This document shows positions 28,140 through 37,660 of a stretch of DNA of 64,000 nt, piece by piece. The translations under genes and the position numbers were made by a program. This DNA is from Paralithodes platypus (Eukaryota > Arthropoda > Malacostraca > Decapoda > Lithodidae): assembly GCA_032716605.1 (NCBI GenBank), contig CM064523.1, positions 45,664,215 through 45,728,214 of the forward strand, in the 5' to 3' direction. Positions within the stretch are counted from its first letter, which is position 1; the number at the start of each line of letters is the position of its first letter. The notes below the pieces were generated by a model. It searched no databases, was not told the origin of the DNA, and saw nothing but the letters and a program-made list of their open reading frames with translations.

Positions 28140-28467
28140 ATGGAAGGTCAAGATTTGCCCGTGTTCGATTCGGTGGCCGCCATCCCTAGTGCGTCGCGCC
28201 ACCCTACTAACCACGCCCGGCTTACCACCCAGGAACTAGATATCATGCTGAACTCTTCAGAACTTTCTAATAAGCTGTTGGATGAAACCGTCGAAAGTCT
28301 GGGTGAGAGTTTTGGTAGTGTGGATGACTCGGAAGACGAAAATAACCCGATCATAGGCTTTCACCCCAAGCATAATTTGCGTGGGGTGGATGTTGTGGTT
28401 GATATTGGACAGACCCTTGAGCAAATTGGAGACGTTCCTGACGAAGAACATACTGGTGTGGGTGTTG
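28140..28467 (+). CDS. Putative first exon of an acidic protein within the TTAA element
   Basis: About 109 codons from ATG 28140 to a splice donor at 28467/28468. The translation begins MEGQDLPVFDSVAAIPSAS, has the helical stretch TTQELDIMLNSSELSNKLL, and an acidic region with VDDSEDENNPIIGF and DVPDEEHTGVG. It is serine- and acid-rich. Acidic N-termini are common in piggyBac transposases, and the location inside piggyBac-type ends supports that idea, but there is no diagnostic domain. The reading frame continues past the donor to a stop at 28499 if unspliced. It ends in phase 1 and matches the acceptor phase at 31945/31946 in the downstream element. No homologue is recognised. Confidence 0.4.
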
Positions 28468-28473
28468 GTAAGT
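28468..28473 (+). promoter_or_regulatory. Candidate 5' splice site GTAAGT
   Basis: TTG followed by GTAAGT is a near-consensus donor directly after the acidic frame. It leaves one base of the next codon (phase 1). Its use is unproven. Confidence 0.5.
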
Positions 28474-28521
28474 ACAATTTATATTTTATAATTGCTTGAA
28501 AATGTGATTGCAAGCATTTTA

Positions 28522-28858
28522 TCACCTTACGAGCGGAGTATATTTCACTGTGCCGCCCAGCGGGTTTTTTTTTTTACCCTAAATGGGGTTGTTCCGTGCT
28601 CTTTTTCATGCATAAACAAGACCCAGAGCGTAATACAAATATGTATCCTGAAAGTGCGTAAATTGAGCTTTCCAATGACACCCGAACCATCCTTTTACGA
28701 TAACTGGTTGTCTTTCAACGATCGTAAAACACGAGTGAAAAACCCTAAAATACGGTAATTTCCTTATATAATTCCCTGTGTGGCGAGCGGTCTTGAGGTA
28801 ATTTATGCTCCTAATCACCGCTCCGCTCTCTCAGAGCACATTACGTCCTCAAAATTGC
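28522..28858 (-). mobile_element. Partial family-1 MITE nested in the 3.5-kb element
   Basis: Starts CACCTTACGAGCGGAG, followed by GCCGCCCAGCGGG and the conserved CAGAGCGTAATACAAATATG and GAGCTTTCCAATGACACC blocks, all in reversed family orientation. It stops near ACGTCCTCAAAATTGCA without the other terminus. The left flank reads TTAT rather than TTAA. Confidence 0.7.
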
Positions 28859-31000
28859 ACTCTACAAGAAATTTCCTTTGCATTTTATAGCGTATTATTT
28901 GTAGGCCGTTCGGTAAATTTCTTACGGTAATACAAACAACGAAAGATTGAATATTTGTGCTTGGCATTATATGATTGTGGGGAACAGATGTAGGCCTACC
29001 GTATATATTATGTTTTCATATATATGATACATGTGTAACATTTTTATTTTATCACGACTTTCTCTCTCTCTCTCTCTGTCTCACTCTCTTGTTTGTACTC
29101 CTTTGTACTCTCTTTGTCTGATGTAGGCCAGGGCACGCCCCTAACTAATCTCTTCCCTCTCAGGGGAAATCACACCTAGCAGATGTTTTTGACTTCCCCT
29201 CTCTCTCTGTCATTCTCTTCCTCTCTGGGTCTACATATACTGCATTTGACATTGAAATTGCTTGAGAGTTTGATTGCAAGCATTTTATAGCGTATTATTT
29301 GCAGGCGTTCGGTAAATTTCTCACGATAACCAGGGTGTATGGTACATTTCTCACGATAATACAAGCAACAACGAAGCTTGGCGAAGCTTGTGGTCTACAA
29401 TATACCTTTTTATAATTGCATGTGACCTTGTAATTGCTTGAAAGTTTGATTGCAAGCATTTTATAGCGTATTATTTTCAGGCGTTCAATAAATTTGATAA
29501 ATATATCAAAATAAGTCCTGTGGGACTATGAAATAGCTATTATTGGACAAGGACAATATTTTGTTCATCCCTCCACTGGAACATCAACAACAATGTCAAC
29601 AACGTATCACCGTCGGCAATCGTAAGATTCAGAGTCGTAAAGATTCCAGGACGAGCTCAATAGAAAATGAATGAATGAAATGAATGAGTGTGCAGTACTG
29701 CCAATACGTATAGCGACTTCCGCTAGATCTAGAGACCTTTACTTCGATCTAGCAGCAATGACTTACACTAGCGGTTTTGTTTTGAAATTTCAGAACAATT
29801 TCGAAGTGATATTATATGGATTTTGCCAATTCATATTTCTAGTGGTATTTATCATGTCTTACATCTAACAATATATGCTAGCGGATTTAACTTCAATTGG
29901 TAACCCTCCCGCTCGAGTCGGCTCCAAGAAAATCGATAATGGTGGCACTTTAGTAAACAGGTGATAAACAAAAACGCATGCGGATCGGTTTGGTGTATCG
30001 GTATTATGGTAAGTTGGCTACCTACTATTGTTTATACGATATAGTAAGTAATGATAAGTAAATTAGTATATATATATAAAACAAAAACAAAATTCCTGCA
30101 AAGCAAGCGAAACAGAGAGAGAGAGAGAGAGAGAATGCAGAAATTTAACTGAAGAAAGAGTGAAAAAGATATAATAATACAGAAATATTACAAGCAAATA
30201 AATGAAATAGATGGATTAGTTAGAGAAAATAATAATGAGAAATACATAATACGGATGAGGAAGAGGGGAAGCGAGCGAGCCAGAGAGAGAGAGAGATACA
30301 GGAGTGAGAGAGATTAGAGAAAATAGAGAGATTGCAAGCATTTTATAGCGTATTATTTGCAGGCGTTCAGTACATTTCTTACGGTAATACAAACAATGAA
30401 AGATTGAATATTTGTGCTCGGCATTATATGATTGTGGGGAACAGATGTAGGCCTACCGTATATATTATTTGTTCATATATATATGATACATATGTAACAT
30501 TGTTATATTATCACGACACTCTCTCTCTCTCTTGTCTCTTCCTCTCTGGGTCTACCTATAGCCTACATTTATAATTGCATGTGACCTTGAAATTGCTTGA
30601 GAGTTTGATTGCAAGCATTTTATAGCGTATTATTTGCAGGCGTTCAGTACATTTCTTACGGTAATACAAACAACCAAACAACGAGATTGAATATTTGTGC
30701 TGCACATCCCTCATACGAAATACCATTCCCACCGTATAGAGAGAATACAGAAACTGAACTGAAGAAAGAGTGAAAAAGATATAATAATACAGAAATATTA
30801 CATGCAAATAAATGAAATAGAGGGATTAGTTAGAGAAAATAATAATGAGAAATACATAATACGGATGAGGAAGAGAGAAAGGGATCACAAGAGAGGGAAA
30901 GCGAGCGAGCCAGAGAGACAGACAGACAGACAGGAGGAGTGAGAGAGATTAGAGAAAATAATAATGAGAATTACATATACGGATGAGGAAGAGAGAGAGA
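28859..31000. repeat. Internal direct repeats of the 3.5-kb element
   Basis: A segment around GCATTTTATAGCGTATTATT followed by GCAGGCGTTCGGTA recurs near 28890, 29280, 29455, 30335 and 30615. A second segment around GAAGAAAGAGTGAAAAAGAT occurs near 30150 and 30765 with its downstream AAATAATAATGAGAAATACA block. GA-rich microsatellites lie near 30115-30135, 30890-30950 and 31000-31115. These repeats fill the space where a transposase core would be expected. Confidence 0.75.
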
Positions 31001-31035
31001 GACAGAGCGCGCGAGAGAGGGAAAGCGAGCGAGCC

Positions 31036-31075
<40 letters not shown>

Positions 31076-31531
31076 GAGTGAGAGAGAGAGAAAGAAAGAG
31101 AGAGAGAGAGAGAGAATACAGAAATAAGGAGAAATAAGAGAAAAATAAGACCGATTACCGAAGGAATAGTAGACGCGCGAGAGGCCGAAGTCAGGCCAAA
31201 GCGAACGCAACCGAACGCGCCCGGGAAATAGACCAAAAAGTACCTCCTCTTCCTCACCTCTTTCCACCCTCCACACTCATTCATAACATCCATTCATAGA
31301 CTTATATGGGGAGACGAAGAGTTGCTCTTTCCAAAAATGATAGTTTCGTTCGCATTGGAGCCATAGTAACGGCGCTAGGGCGAGTGAAATTGAGCGAATA
31401 TTTCGGAATTATGCCCGCTGAGCGGTACAGTGTAAAATACCTTACCACCCGCTAAATAAGGGTTAATCTAGCCCAATAATTGTTGAGCTTTCTTCTCTAC
31501 TTCAATGCACTGCTTGGAAAACTTTAGGTCA

Positions 31532-31892
31532 TAGAGTAGTGGGGTTTCTGAAAAATGTGAATGTTAGGAGCATTTTTAGGTAAAAGTTGGGAACCAGACT
31601 TTTTAGCATATTTCAGGTATGCTGAATTCGATAAACCCGGTTCCCAAGCGAAATTTTGAGTTTTTGACAATCTAATTTGCATAAACAAAATGGCCGCCAA
31701 ATTGGACATTTTTGACACTTCATGAACCATTTTCTCCAATATCTCTCTAACTAGGCAAGCAAAAATGACAAATAAAGTGTCTATACTTATGTTTTGAGGG
31801 TCAGAGAATGTGATTAAGGCATCTTTAAAGTGATTAGTGATAAGCCTTCACGTAAATGTGCAAATTGGTGGCTGCAATTATAGAAAAATCAA
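31532..31892 (+). repeat. Left long terminal inverted repeat
   Basis: About 360 bp, matching the reverse complement of 34395-34764 with moderate divergence. The outer 45 bp are less similar (GTGAATGTTAGG on the left against GCACTCTATAAGAATCAAGG on the right). Confidence 0.85.
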
Positions 31893-31930
31893 TTTCTCCA
31901 ATATTTAATGCTAATACTAATACTAATTGT

Positions 31931-31945
31931 TTCTTTTATTTGCAG
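31931..31945 (+). promoter_or_regulatory. Candidate 3' splice site
   Basis: A pyrimidine-rich tract TTTCTTTTATTTGCAG ends at 31945, immediately before the coding sequence DYNGSS. The coding frame needs one upstream base for its first codon (phase 1). No ATG in frame precedes it within the element, so the gene must start in an upstream exon. Confidence 0.6.
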
Positions 31946-34295
31946 ACTACAATGGATCCAGTAGTTACTTGAAGAGGCCTTCACCTGTAGATTACAGCTT
32001 GTGCATCTTCTGCCAAACTCACACAGCCAGTGTTATTCCTAGTAATGCAAGTGACCATGGACTCGCAAAAGTCAGGGATGCTGCCAGTACCAGAAGAAAG
32101 CTTAGAGACACTAAGAATATCGATGTGATTGACCGTCTTGAGAATGTCTTGGATTCTGCTTAAGCCGAAACTCTTGTGTGGCACAAAATGTGCTATGCCC
32201 ACTTCACGGACAAAAGTAAACTTGAACGTTTGCGGAAGATGCAGGCAACCAACTACCAGAATCCGTGTTATCAGAGTTTCAAAGGGGCAACTTTGTTGTA
32301 AGACGTTCTGTTCAAAAGTTCAACCAAGTAGATCCAGACCAAGCCATGGAGTGGATAAATGGTACAGGAAAGAAAGCAGGTGGAATCATTGGCATCACAA
32401 AGACAACATCAGCGCTTTGTAGATGGACCCTTTCGTATAATATGAGGTCTCACATTGCAGCTGAAACGCATGCAATGTACAACAACTGTCCTGGTAGTGC
32501 ACGTGTTCACAATGAAGCTACCAAATCACGGCAAAAGCGGGACAACGATGACGAGATGGCATTGCTCTCGGCCTTCCAGGGATTCAAGGTTTTTGCATCG
32601 GTTTCACCAGCGTCATTGCAGAATCTGGCCACAAAAGACCTAGCAACAGAGGCAATCCAAAACTCATTACTTTGTGCCAAAGAACTCGGACAAGAAAAGT
32701 GAATACATTCGTTGAGGAGAGGATGATTGTACCTGAGCAAGGTGACAAGCCAGATGTCAGAATCCATGCACCCCTACACAGGAGTAATGCCAAAACGTTT
32801 GCATCTCTGTATGAAGTGGTCAAAGACAATAAAGAGAAAGACAAGAGAACTATCCTGAAGGCAGATAGAAACGTGCTTCAACGCCTTCTTACTGCCTATG
32901 AGGCAGGTCGTCCAGTTGACTTGCCAGCTGTCCTAAAGCACGAGCTTCTGCCAGTTCCTGTATCACTCGCTGAAATGAATGGTACACTCCGCACTGGAAA
33001 TAAGTCCATACTGGCAGATAAGTTAACGGAAGACATAATCTGCCCTGAAGCTATTGAACTTCACGACTCATCATCCTGCCTAATCATTGATGGACAAGCA
33101 CTGGTGGTTTGCTCTGGGAAAGCCTGACAATGCAATGACCTTTGGGGATTTGGCCGACACATACGTAAGAGCAGTATTAAAGGCAGGTTCTAACTATCAA
33201 CGGGTAGACATTGTGTTCGACAGATATAGAGAAGAGACAATCAAGGGTGGTACGAGGACACGACGCACGAAAGCAGATCGACCAATCAGACGAATTGTTG
33301 AGGGACGTGATGTGCCTCTTCCAAAAAAATGGACTAACTTTGTGTCGCTCCCTGCTAATAAAGCTGATCTTGCAAATTTCCTGTCTGAGGAACTGTGTTC
33401 TCAGGCACCTGATGATAAGGAGATTGTAGTTGCTGGGGGATTCAGAGAAGAAATTGAGGTTAGGTCATCAAAGACAATCACTGATTTGACTCAACTGAGA
33501 GCCACACATGAAGAAGCTGACACTAGGTTGGTGTTACATGCTGTGCACAGCCAGTTCAATACAGTTGTTGTGTCATCAAGGGACACTGATGTTCTCGTGC
33601 TTTTGGTTTCCCACTTCCCACGTGTACAATGTGAACACCTCTGGATGATGTCTGGTACCACCAAGAAAAGGCGATATATACCCATTGATGCAGTTTTCAA
33701 CAACCTACCAAGAGATTCAACAACAACTCTTTTACCATTTCATGCATTAACCGGGTGCGACACCACCTCCTACATCGCAAATCACACCAAAAGGTCATCA
33801 TGGAAAGTCTTCAAACAGCACCATCAATTGCTCATAAACTTGGGAATCGGTGAACTCACAGAGGAGACCATTCGATCTTCAGAAACGTTTGTCTGCAGAA
33901 TATATGATGTGTACAAAACAGGCTCTGTTGATGCAGCAAGGCATATACTGTTCTCAAAGACTGCCAAACCAGAAGCAATGCCACCAACACGTGATGCTCT
34001 CCGCTTCCATTTGATGCGAGTACACTATCAAGCAATGATTTGGAGAAATGCTCACTGTGCTGTACCTGAGCTTCCTGCACCCACAGACATGGGATGGAAA
34101 CATGGCGATTCAGGACTACAACCCATTCTGATGTCATTGAGTCCGATCCCACAAAGTTGCCTGGAAATTATTTCATGTGCCTGCCAGAAACAATGCAGGA
34201 CGCGTCGGTGCAAATGCCGCAAATCCGGGTTACGATGCACAGCAATGTGTGCATGTCAGCAACAGAGTGATGATCAAACTCCTTGTATTGCATGA
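31946..34295 (+). pseudogene. XPG/FEN-like nuclease with CXC cysteine domain, mobile-element gene (broken)
   Basis: Coding sequence runs through three frames. 31946-32280 has a possible zinc module (CIFCQ, then WHKMCYAH) and an in-frame TAA at 32161. A frameshift near 32262 leads to 32265-32702. Another near 32690 leads to about 33110 and a third to 33105-34295. The nuclease core shows the XPG/FEN pattern: IIDGQAL near 33085, VFDRYREETIKGG near 33213 followed by basic residues, THEEADTRLVLHA near 33507, SSRDTDVLVLLV near 33576 and LTGCDTTSY near 33749; these carry the acidic metal ligands. The end holds CACQKQCRTRRCKCRKSG and LRCTAMCACQ, a CXC (tesmin/TSO1-like) zinc-binding pattern expected to bind DNA. 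Similar nuclease-CXC proteins are, from general knowledge, repeated in marine invertebrate genomes. The actual role in transposition is unknown. Confidence 0.72.
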
Positions 34296-34309
34296 ATATG
34301 GTCTACTCC

Positions 34310-34315
34310 AATAAA
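34310..34315 (+). terminator. Candidate polyadenylation signal AATAAA
   Basis: AATAAA lies 15 bases after the stop of the nuclease reading frame and before the right inverted repeat, a suitable position for 3'-end formation. Confidence 0.55.
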
Positions 34316-34394
34316 TAGTTCAGGTGAGTGACAGATATTGCCCTGTTTTGCCTGCATAAGCATCAAGGAGTATCTTGGGGTAAAGTTGGGAACC

Positions 34395-34764
34395 ATTGAT
34401 TTTTCTCTAATGACAGCCGCTAATATGTATATTAAAGTCTAGGCTTATTACTGATTCCTTTAAAAATGCCTCAGTGACATTCCCTGACCCTCAAAACATA
34501 GGTATAGATGCTTCACTTGTGATATTTGCTTGCCTAGTTAGAGAGATATTGGAGAAAATGGTTCAAGAAGTGTCAAAAATTTCCAATTTGGCGGCCATTT
34601 TGTTTATGCAAATTAGACGGTCAAAACTCAAAATTTCGCTTGGGAACCGGGTTTATCGAATTCGGCATGCCTGAATTATGCTAAAATGTCTGGTTCCCAA
34701 CTTTTACCCAAAAATGCTCCTTGATTCTTATAGAGTGCCTTTTTTAGGAAATCCCACTATACTA
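34395..34764 (-). repeat. Right long terminal inverted repeat
   Basis: Inverted partner of 31532-31892. Just inside it, near 34378-34393, a further GGTAAAGTTGGGAACCA-like segment repeats part of the inverted repeat. Confidence 0.85.
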
Positions 34765-34767
34765 TCA

Positions 34768-35257
34768 CTGCTAATAAGAACACCCAAATCCTTTTCCTAG
34801 TCAGCCACTTCCAGAGGCATTCCCAATAGTGAATAACCTGAATTGGGGCTTGCTTGGTCGATATGCATCACCTTGCACTTTTCCAAGTTTAGAGGCATCT
34901 GCCATGTCTCCGACCGTTCACCCAGTCTGTTGAAGTCCATCCTGAGCTGTTCAACCACCTTTGGGGTCTTTCACATTCATTCCAAGCTTCATGACTGCAA
35001 TTTGGAGATCACACTCATCAGACCAATATGGATGTCATTGACATAATATTATATGATAAACAGAAGTGGGCCAAGGACAGATCCCTGTGCAACTCCAAAA
35101 GTCACTGAAGTCCAAGAAACACCATTGATTACCACTCATTGTTGTCTACCTGTTAGCCAACTTTCTATAGCATTTGTGGCCTCTGTATTGATACCTAGCG
35201 CACTCACTTTTGACATTAGCCTGCAATATGGCACTTTGTCAAATTTTGTTTTACTTT
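34768..35257 (-). pseudogene. CR1-F reverse transcriptase palm region
   Basis: The reverse strand encodes FDKVPYCRLMSKVSALGI, a WLTGRQQ segment with a stop, VVINGVSWTSV, and a QGSVLGPLLF box, then a YVNDIHIGLMSVIS-like stretch, and, nearer 34768, a DRLGERSETWQMPLNLEKC-like segment leading to DLGVLISSD. Stops and frameshifts are present. The 5' truncation is at about 35257. Confidence 0.72.
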
Positions 35258-35385
35258 GAATGCTTCCAAAACTCAATTTCTCTATCTGTCTACTCGTCGC
35301 CCCCTTCCAGAAAACTATGACCTACTCGTCAACAACATACAAATTAACCCTTCATCTTCTCTTAATATTCTTGGTTGTTCTACAA
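35258..35385 (+). pseudogene. Short Jockey-like reverse transcriptase fragment
   Basis: One open frame reads LNASKTQFLYLSTRRPL, then PENYDLLVNN and INPSSSLNILGCS. This is the segment just after the palm in Jockey/I-type elements (SKTQF followed by LG). It has no start and no continuation on either side and directly abuts the truncated end of CR1-F. Confidence 0.6.
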
Positions 35386-35741
35386 TGTTGTATGGCTATT
35401 AAGCATTGTTATTGGCAATTTGACTAAAATTAGACTATTATAGGTGACTGAAGTTTTTAAATTTTGTATTAACCTGGGAAGCGCTTAACTATGGTATTTG
35501 AAATATCTCGTCAGGTAAAGATATTAGTAATTTTACCATAAATATCGTTATTACTTATTCATATGCGCCTATTTTACGTTTAATATGAAGATATTAACAT
35601 GTAACAGCAATAAAACAAGTGGGAGTAGTATTTGGGGGGGAAAAAGATGTATTATTGCCGACCGATCGTGTCATGAGGGGAGAGCCGGCGCGACGTATAC
35701 CCTCTCTCTCTCACTTCCCGATCGATACTGCCGTCTTGCAA
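35386..35741. other. Spacer with a fragment of TTAA-MITE family 3
   Basis: 35473 to about 35640 begins after TTAA (35469-35472) with CCTGGGAAGCGC and shares CCTATTTTAC and AACAATAAAACAAGTG-type blocks with the reverse complement of 49335-49924. The other terminus is not recognisable. A CT-rich patch lies at 35700-35720. Confidence 0.55.
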
Positions 35742-35879
35742 GTATACAAAGGAGTACAAAGGAAAACACGCAACAAAAGGTCATGCGACCCCTCGAGGTT
35801 ACTTGCCCTCCAAAATACTGCTGTTCCAAGTGCAGCAACAGTATTTCGGAGAGAATGTGGGAAAGATGTGAGAAGGAAG

Positions 35880-37660
35880 TGCTGCCCTGTCCAGGCTTAG
35901 TTCATATTAAAATTGTGACGCTCCTGCATAGTAGCCACGTGCGGGCATGCGCGAGTGTCGGTTGCCTAGCCGTTTAGAAACCGGCTGGCGGCAGCCGGCT
36001 GGCCGGCTTTTCCTTAGTATATATCCTACGACAATGTAACTAATGTCTGGGATATTCTTATGTTGTTTCACAGCTTGAAGCTGCCCTTATTCTTAACCAA
36101 CACATCTTAGTATATTTTATTCTCGATAGTTGATTGTTTCATTATTATATATAAGATGTACAAAGGAGTACAAAGGAAATCAAGCAACAACAGATCTAGT
36201 GACCCTTCTAGGCTGCTTGTCCTCCAAAACACTGAGGATCAAGTGTCCAAACAGTGGTTTAGAGTGGGTAAGGGAACATTGGAAAGGGAACTACTGCCCT
36301 GCCACTAACGTGGCAGGACTAGGAAGTTAGTAGGGGACATATGGGTTAGCAACTGAGGGGAGGATAAATTAAAGTTATTCATTTACAAACGCAGTCAGTC
36401 GCGGGTTTGATGCGAGATATTTGTCTAGGCGGAATTTAAATGAATCAACGGTGCTGCAGTCTATAACGTCTCGGGGAAGCCCATTCCACAAGTTGACAAC
36501 TCGATTGAAGAAGAAATTCTTAGATTCGTGTGAGTTAAAAGATTTACCAATAATTTTGCAATCGTTTCCCCGCGTGTAATTAGATTGGTCGATAGTGAAG
36601 TACTTACTACAGTTCATATTGTCGATGCCTTTGATGATTTTGAACACTTGAATTAAGTCACCTCTTAATCTGCGCTGGGTTAAAGGAAATAGATTTAATT
36701 CTCGAAGACGCTCTTCGTATGGTTTGTTCTTTAGCCTAGGTATCATTTTGGTAACTCTACGTTGAACTCGTTCTAGCTTGTTTATGTCTTTTTGGTAATA
36801 AGGGCACCAGCATTGAACGCAGTATTCCAGAAGAGGGCGGACTAAGGAATTGTAAAGGGTTAGGATTACGTCTTTGGATTTATGCTCAAATGATCTGCCT
36901 ATAAAGACAATTATTTTGTTTGCCTTCTTAACCCGTTGAGACCCAGCGTCGCACGTGTTGCGTCGGCAGTCTTTGCTGCCCTGTCCAGGCTTAGTTCATA
37001 TTAAAATTGTGACGCTCCTGCATAGTAGCCACGTGCGGGCATGCGCGAGTGTCGGCTGCCTAGCCGTTTAGAAACCGGCTGGCGGCAGCCGGCTGGCCGG
37101 CTTTTCCTTAGTATATATCCTACGACAATGTAACTAATGTCTGGGATATTCTTATGTTGTTTCACAGCTTGAAGCTGCCCTTATTCTTAACCAACACATC
37201 TTAGTATATTTTATTCTCGATAGTTGATTGTTTCATTATTATATATAAGATGTACAAAGGAGTACAAAGGAAATCAAGCAACAACATATCTAGTGACCCT
37301 TCTAGGCTGCTTGTCCTCCAAAACACTGAGGATCAAGTGTCCAAACAGTGGTTTAGAGTGAGTTAAAGGAAATAGATTTAATTCTCTAAGACGCTCTTCG
37401 TATGGTTTGTTCTTTAGCCTAGGTATCATTTTGGTAACTCTACGTTGAACTCGTTCTAGCTTGTTTATGTCTTTTTGGTAATAAGGGCACCAGCATTGAA
37501 CGCAGTATTCCAGAAGAGGACGGACTAAGGAATTGTAAAGGGTTAGGATTACGTCTTTGGATTTATGCTCAAATGATCTGCCTATAAAGACAATTATTTT
37601 GTTTGCCTTCTTAACCCGTTGAGACCCAGCGTCGCACGTGTTGCGTCGGCAGTCTTTGAT
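35880..37660. repeat. Local tandem duplication with internal deletion
   Basis: Sequence from 35880 (TGCTGCCCTGTCCAGGC) repeats from 36974 with a 1,094-bp offset, spanning the end of CR1-D, the first 247 bp of the LTR and part of CR1-C. In the second copy about 410 bp matching 36267-36677 are missing, joining GTTTAGAGTG to AGTTAAAGG. The break at 36973 lies inside the first 42 bp of a MITE whose complete copy is at 37615-38302, so the duplication is younger than that MITE. Confidence 0.85.

Larger units (their letters stand above)
27942..31462 (+). mobile_element. 3.5-kb TTAA-flanked piggyBac-like element with a single exon-like ORF
   Basis: Flanked by TTAA at 27938-27941 and 31463-31466 inside CR1-F. 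Its ends are a 15-bp perfect inverted repeat, CCCTTATTTAGCGGG. Like the family-1 MITEs it has two left-end palindromes with core GGACTTAAGTCC (about 27965 and 28006) and a right-end block CCCGCTGAGCGGTACA. It encodes one ATG-led frame (28140-28467) ending at a strong 5' splice site. The remaining 3 kb is AT-rich and repetitive and contains a partial MITE copy. No DDD transposase core is visible, so it looks internally deleted or replaced. It may be a relative of the autonomous source of family 1. Confidence 0.75.
31532..34764 (+). mobile_element. Long-inverted-repeat DNA element encoding an XPG/FEN-type nuclease
   Basis: A 3,233-bp element with long inverted repeats, about 31532-31892 and 34395-34764, starting TAGAGTAGTGGG at the left and, in reverse complement, TAGTATAGTGGG at the right. 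Both repeats contain GGTAAAAGTTGGGAACCAGA-like and ATAAACAAAATGGCCGCCAA blocks. Flanking TCA (31529-31531 and 34765-34767) is a 3-bp target duplication; removing the element plus one TCA restores the CR1-F coding frame. Inside is one forward-strand gene (31946-34295). No known DDE transposase domain is visible. Academ DNA transposons have been reported to carry an XPG-type nuclease with short target duplications, so that superfamily is a candidate relative, but I cannot confirm it. Confidence 0.8.
27335..35257 (-). mobile_element. CR1-like retrotransposon, copy F, split by two large insertions
   Basis: Read on the reverse strand from 35257 down to about 27335. Parts: palm and primer-grip region at 34768-35257, a short segment at 31467-31528, and the C-terminal region at 27400-27937. 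The 3' UTR (27335-27400) shares the GGGACCGCAAGGTCT-type block with CR1-E, so E and F belong to one subfamily. The protein reads continuously across the two insertions (DLGVLISSD to DLKFSKQC to the [17 protein letters not shown] region), which proves both are insertions into one older CR1 copy. It is 5'-truncated at about 35257, next to a Jockey-like fragment. Confidence 0.82.

Noticed and set aside
31541..31700. ATGGCCGCC in the left inverted repeat as the nuclease start
   Set aside because: It meets a stop after eleven codons, has no suitable donor before it, and occurs in both inverted repeats.
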